Position numbers and translations under genes: made by a program. The notes under the pieces were generated by a model. It worked only from the letters and a program-made list of their open reading frames with translations, did not search any database and had not been told where the DNA came from. Of a stretch of 6,840 bases of DNA, positions 5,382 to 6,840 are shown piece after piece. Source of the stretch: Acidobacteriota bacterium (lineage in GTDB: Bacteria > Acidobacteriota > Blastocatellia > RBC074); NCBI GenBank assembly GCA_013140935.1, contig JABFSD010000910.1:1-6840 (forward strand), written 5' to 3'. Every line of letters starts with the position of its first letter. Positions within the stretch are counted from its first letter, which is position 1.

Positions 5382-5646
5382 TTTCAAATCCGTAATTTCA
5401 AATTGGTGTTTGGCCTTGTTGCTGGGTCTGGCGGTGAACGCGCAAACGCCTGCGATGAAAATCAATTTGAATACGGCCACGGCGGCGCAACTCGAAACGC
5501 TGCCCGGCATCGGCACGGGGCTGGCAAAACGCATTCTCGAACATCGCGCCAAACACGGCTCGTTCAAACGTCCGCAGGATTTGATCGTCATTCGCGGCTT
5601 TAGCGCGAAACGCTATCGGCTGATCGCGCCTTACGTCACCACCTGA
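5368..5646 (+). CDS. Exported ComEA-like helix-hairpin-helix protein
   Basis: The 92-residue protein starts with a signal-like segment (K7, then hydrophobic 13-24 LALLLGLAV, with possible cleavage after A25 or A29). One ComEA-type double helix-hairpin-helix domain follows (about 31-92). It contains NLNTA (33-37), where the family opens, L45-P-G-I-G49 as the first hairpin, LAKRILEHRAKHGSF, and a second hairpin IRGFSAKRY (75-83), in which GF replaces the usual GIG. ComEA-like domains bind double-stranded DNA at the backbone; in competent bacteria they hold incoming DNA outside the inner membrane. Other exported short versions have no proven role. The ATG lies inside the end of the AlbA_2 gene (14-nt overlap) with no clear Shine-Dalgarno, so translation is probably coupled. 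No other competence gene is in the window, so I do not call it comEA. Confidence 0.85.
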   Translation: MAGIDFKSVISNWCLALLLGLAVNAQTPAMKINLNTATAAQLETLPGIGTGLAKRILEHRAKHGSFKRPQDLIVIRGFSAKRYRLIAPYVTT

Positions 5647-5649
5647 ACC

Positions 5650-6234
5650 ATGCAAATCGCCAAAATCATCAAATCGAACTCGCACGTAGATTACGTCGCC
5701 CGCATCTTCGACACGCTCGAAACCGCCGCGCCGCCAGCCGTAAGCGATTATCGTTTCGGACAGTTCGTGAGCATTAAAAACGGAGACCGCGAAGTCATCG
5801 GCGTAATTTACAACTCGCAATTGCTCAATCCCGATTACGGCAACTATGGGCCGCGACTGGCTACGCCGTCTGAACACAACGCCGTGTTCAGTCCCGACTA
5901 CCTCAACGAACAAGGCGTGCTGATCGGCCTGCTGCTCGTGGGCTGGCACGACGCACAAGGCTATCGGCAAGGCTTGCCGCGCGAAGTCCTGCCCGTCAAC
6001 GCCGCTGTCGAAACGCTCGACGATGAACAACTGCGCACCTTTCACCATCCGAAAGGCGCACTCGAACTCAGTTATTACCCGCACGTCACGACGCACGCCG
6101 GATTCTTTGCTTTTGCTTTATTGAATGAAATCGCGGACCAGCTTGAACGACTAACCGACAAACAAAATCAGGCGCGGCTGCAAGTCTTGCGCAAGTCGCT
6201 GCAATGGCAGCAGACGATGAGTACGATGCGCTAA
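5650..6234 (+). CDS. Conserved hypothetical protein, HAS-barrel-like N-terminus
   Basis: The 194-residue protein has no signal peptide or membrane segment. Its N-terminal part (about 1-60, starting MQIAKIIKSNSHVDYVARIF, then FGQFVSI, E48-V-I-G-V-I-Y-N) has the alternating strand pattern and the Gly-centred turns of the HAS-barrel found at the N-terminus of HerA-type ATPases. The middle (61-120) is rich in aromatic and proline residues (NPDYGNYGPRL, FSPDYLNEQGVLIGLLLVGW). The C-terminal part (about 150-192) is helical and charged. No P-loop is visible, so it cannot be an ATPase by itself; it could partner one. It starts 3 nt after the ComEA-like stop codon, without a strong Shine-Dalgarno, and is the third gene of the unit. 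The HAS-barrel relation is from pattern only and is uncertain; that the gene is real is well supported by its codon usage and tight spacing. Confidence 0.75.
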   Translation: MQIAKIIKSNSHVDYVARIFDTLETAAPPAVSDYRFGQFVSIKNGDREVIGVIYNSQLLNPDYGNYGPRLATPSEHNAVFSPDYLNEQGVLIGLLLVGWHDAQGYRQGLPREVLPVNAAVETLDDEQLRTFHHPKGALELSYYPHVTTHAGFFAFALLNEIADQLERLTDKQNQARLQVLRKSLQWQQTMSTMR

Positions 6235-6243
6235 CTGTCGCTT

Positions 6244-6341
6244 ATTGACCATTACCAATTACCCCTTGTTTTGCAGGGAGAAACCTGTGCTAGCGTGACT
6301 CCTGCAAAGTAATGGGTAATTGAAAATTGACAATGGTCAAT
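6244..6341. repeat. Nested palindrome between convergent genes, possible bidirectional terminator
   Basis: Three inverted pairs are nested symmetrically. ATTGACCATT (6244-6253) pairs with AATGGTCAAT (6332-6341), CAATTACCC (6256-6264) with GGGTAATTG (6314-6322), and TTTGCAGG (6270-6277) with CCTGCAAA (6301-6308). Together they can form a 98-nt cruciform or long hairpin. It lies 9 bp after the plus-strand stop and 7 bp before the minus-strand gene's stop, so transcripts from both sides read into it. It may terminate or protect both mRNAs, or be a dispersed palindromic (REP/MITE-like) repeat. Confidence 0.8.
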
Positions 6342-6348
6342 GTGCTGA

Positions 6349-6840
6349 TTACTGCGGCCTTGACGCTGGCTTGCCCATCGTCGTCCATTGCCCGTCACGC
6401 TTGAACGAGAACTGCGGTTTGCTCAGTTGAAACTGCTGATTGAATTGCGGATTGCGTTTGAGGAAGAAATTGCGTGCGCCGTCATCGGCAGTCACGACTT
6501 TCCATTGGCCGTTTTCTTTGAACAGATATTGTTGCGTCACGACGCGGCCTTCGCTGATGGATTGGCCGTTGAAATTCATCGGCTGTTTGAGTTTGCCGTA
6601 AATCGTCGTGTCTACCACGGCGAACTCGCCTTTTTCCTGTACTCGTCCGACTTGCATACGTTCGAGCGTGAGAAAGCCTTCGAGCCGTTTGAGATTGGTG
6701 GTCAACTGTTCGCGGCTGATTTGCGCCTGCATTTGCGACGGCAGCAATTCATGCAACTTGGCGTATTGCTGCCCTTTCAGTAACGCAAAGAATGTTTGAA
6801 CGGTTTGACTGGCACTCGTCGCTTTCGCTTGTGCAAAGGC
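6349..6840 (-). CDS. Exported NTF2-like small-domain protein, 5' end cut off
   Basis: The frame is open from the right edge to the TAA at 6349-6351 (163 codons visible), so the start lies outside the window; the TTG at 6756 is not the start. The first visible residues (A-F-A-Q-A-K-A) look like the end of a signal peptide with an A-x-A cleavage site. The following part has the NTF2-like/DUF3887-type plan. A helix (SQTVQTFFALLKGQQYAKLHE) is followed by a helical stretch (SREQLTTNLKRLEGF), then strands with alternating hydrophobics (EFAVVDTTIYG, GRVVTQQYLFKENGQWKVV). A second short repeat of the end motif stands near the C-terminus (PQFSFKRDGQWTTM). Such exported domains are usually small-ligand or protein-binding modules; the function is unknown. 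It is convergent with the gene ending at 6234. The coding status is confident; the family is moderately so. Confidence 0.75.
   Translation of the reverse strand, partial: AFAQAKATSASQTVQTFFALLKGQQYAKLHELLPSQMQAQISREQLTTNLKRLEGFLTLERMQVGRVQEKGEFAVVDTTIYGKLKQPMNFNGQSISEGRVVTQQYLFKENGQWKVVTADDGARNFFLKRNPQFNQQFQLSKPQFSFKRDGQWTTMGKPASRPQ

Noticed and set aside
5398..6096. 232-codon minus-strand frame
   Set aside because: It is antisense to both the ComEA-like gene and the third gene of the unit; helix-hairpin-helix motifs on the plus strand show the coding direction.
6388..6783. 131-codon plus-strand frame at the right edge
   Set aside because: It is antisense to the NTF2-like gene, whose frame is open to the window edge and carries a signal-peptide end and domain pattern.

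Overview
The window looks like a stretch of bacterial chromosome of moderate GC. The gene set (YtxH-like and DUF948-like envelope proteins, TatA, ComEA-like and Schlafen AlbA_2-type proteins) and the intergenic DNA full of long palindromes fit an Acidobacteriota genome of the Blastocatellia type. That placement is a guess from gene flavour; there is no rRNA or other marker gene to prove it. I see no rRNA, tRNA, CRISPR array or complete insertion sequence.

Left part (1-1251). The window opens inside an 11-bp tandem array (12 full copies), followed by about 430 bp without a convincing gene. A small helix-turn-helix protein gene lies on the minus strand (565-858) with a good Shine-Dalgarno. About 390 bp with no recognisable feature follow.

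Middle part, minus strand (1252-3597). Three genes read leftward. A secreted two-domain vicinal-oxygen-chelate (glyoxalase/dioxygenase fold) protein comes first. It is followed by a YtxH-like membrane protein with 11-residue helical repeats, then a DUF948/YtxG-like membrane protein. YtxG and YtxH homologues are adjacent in Bacillus, so the last two are probably an old functional pair. Here they are separated by a 218-bp imperfect palindrome with perfect 18-bp terminal inverted repeats and GGCT on both sides. This looks like a MITE, and it ends only 11 bp before the ytxG-like start codon. A second palindrome sits between the MITE and the ytxH-like stop codon.

Right part, plus strand (3663-6234). 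A clear sigma70-type promoter drives tatA through an unusual leader made of four 11-bp direct repeats, three of which read as tiny overlapping Met-Thr-Thr-stop frames. A strong intrinsic terminator closes tatA. Only 15 nt after its T-tract begins a tightly packed three-gene unit: a Schlafen AlbA_2/HATPase_c_4 protein, an exported ComEA-like helix-hairpin-helix protein overlapping it by 14 nt, and, 3 nt further on, an uncharacterised protein whose N-terminus resembles a HAS-barrel. Nucleic-acid-related folds recur in this unit, but a shared function is inference only.

Right edge (6235-6840). A nested palindrome separates this unit from a convergent minus-strand gene that is cut by the window edge. 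That gene encodes an exported NTF2-like small domain protein.

The strongest non-routine signals are the MITE-like element splitting the ytxH/ytxG pair, the tatA leader repeats, the AlbA_2-ComEA-HAS-barrel-like unit and the nested palindrome at 6244-6341. No complete new system can be claimed from this window.
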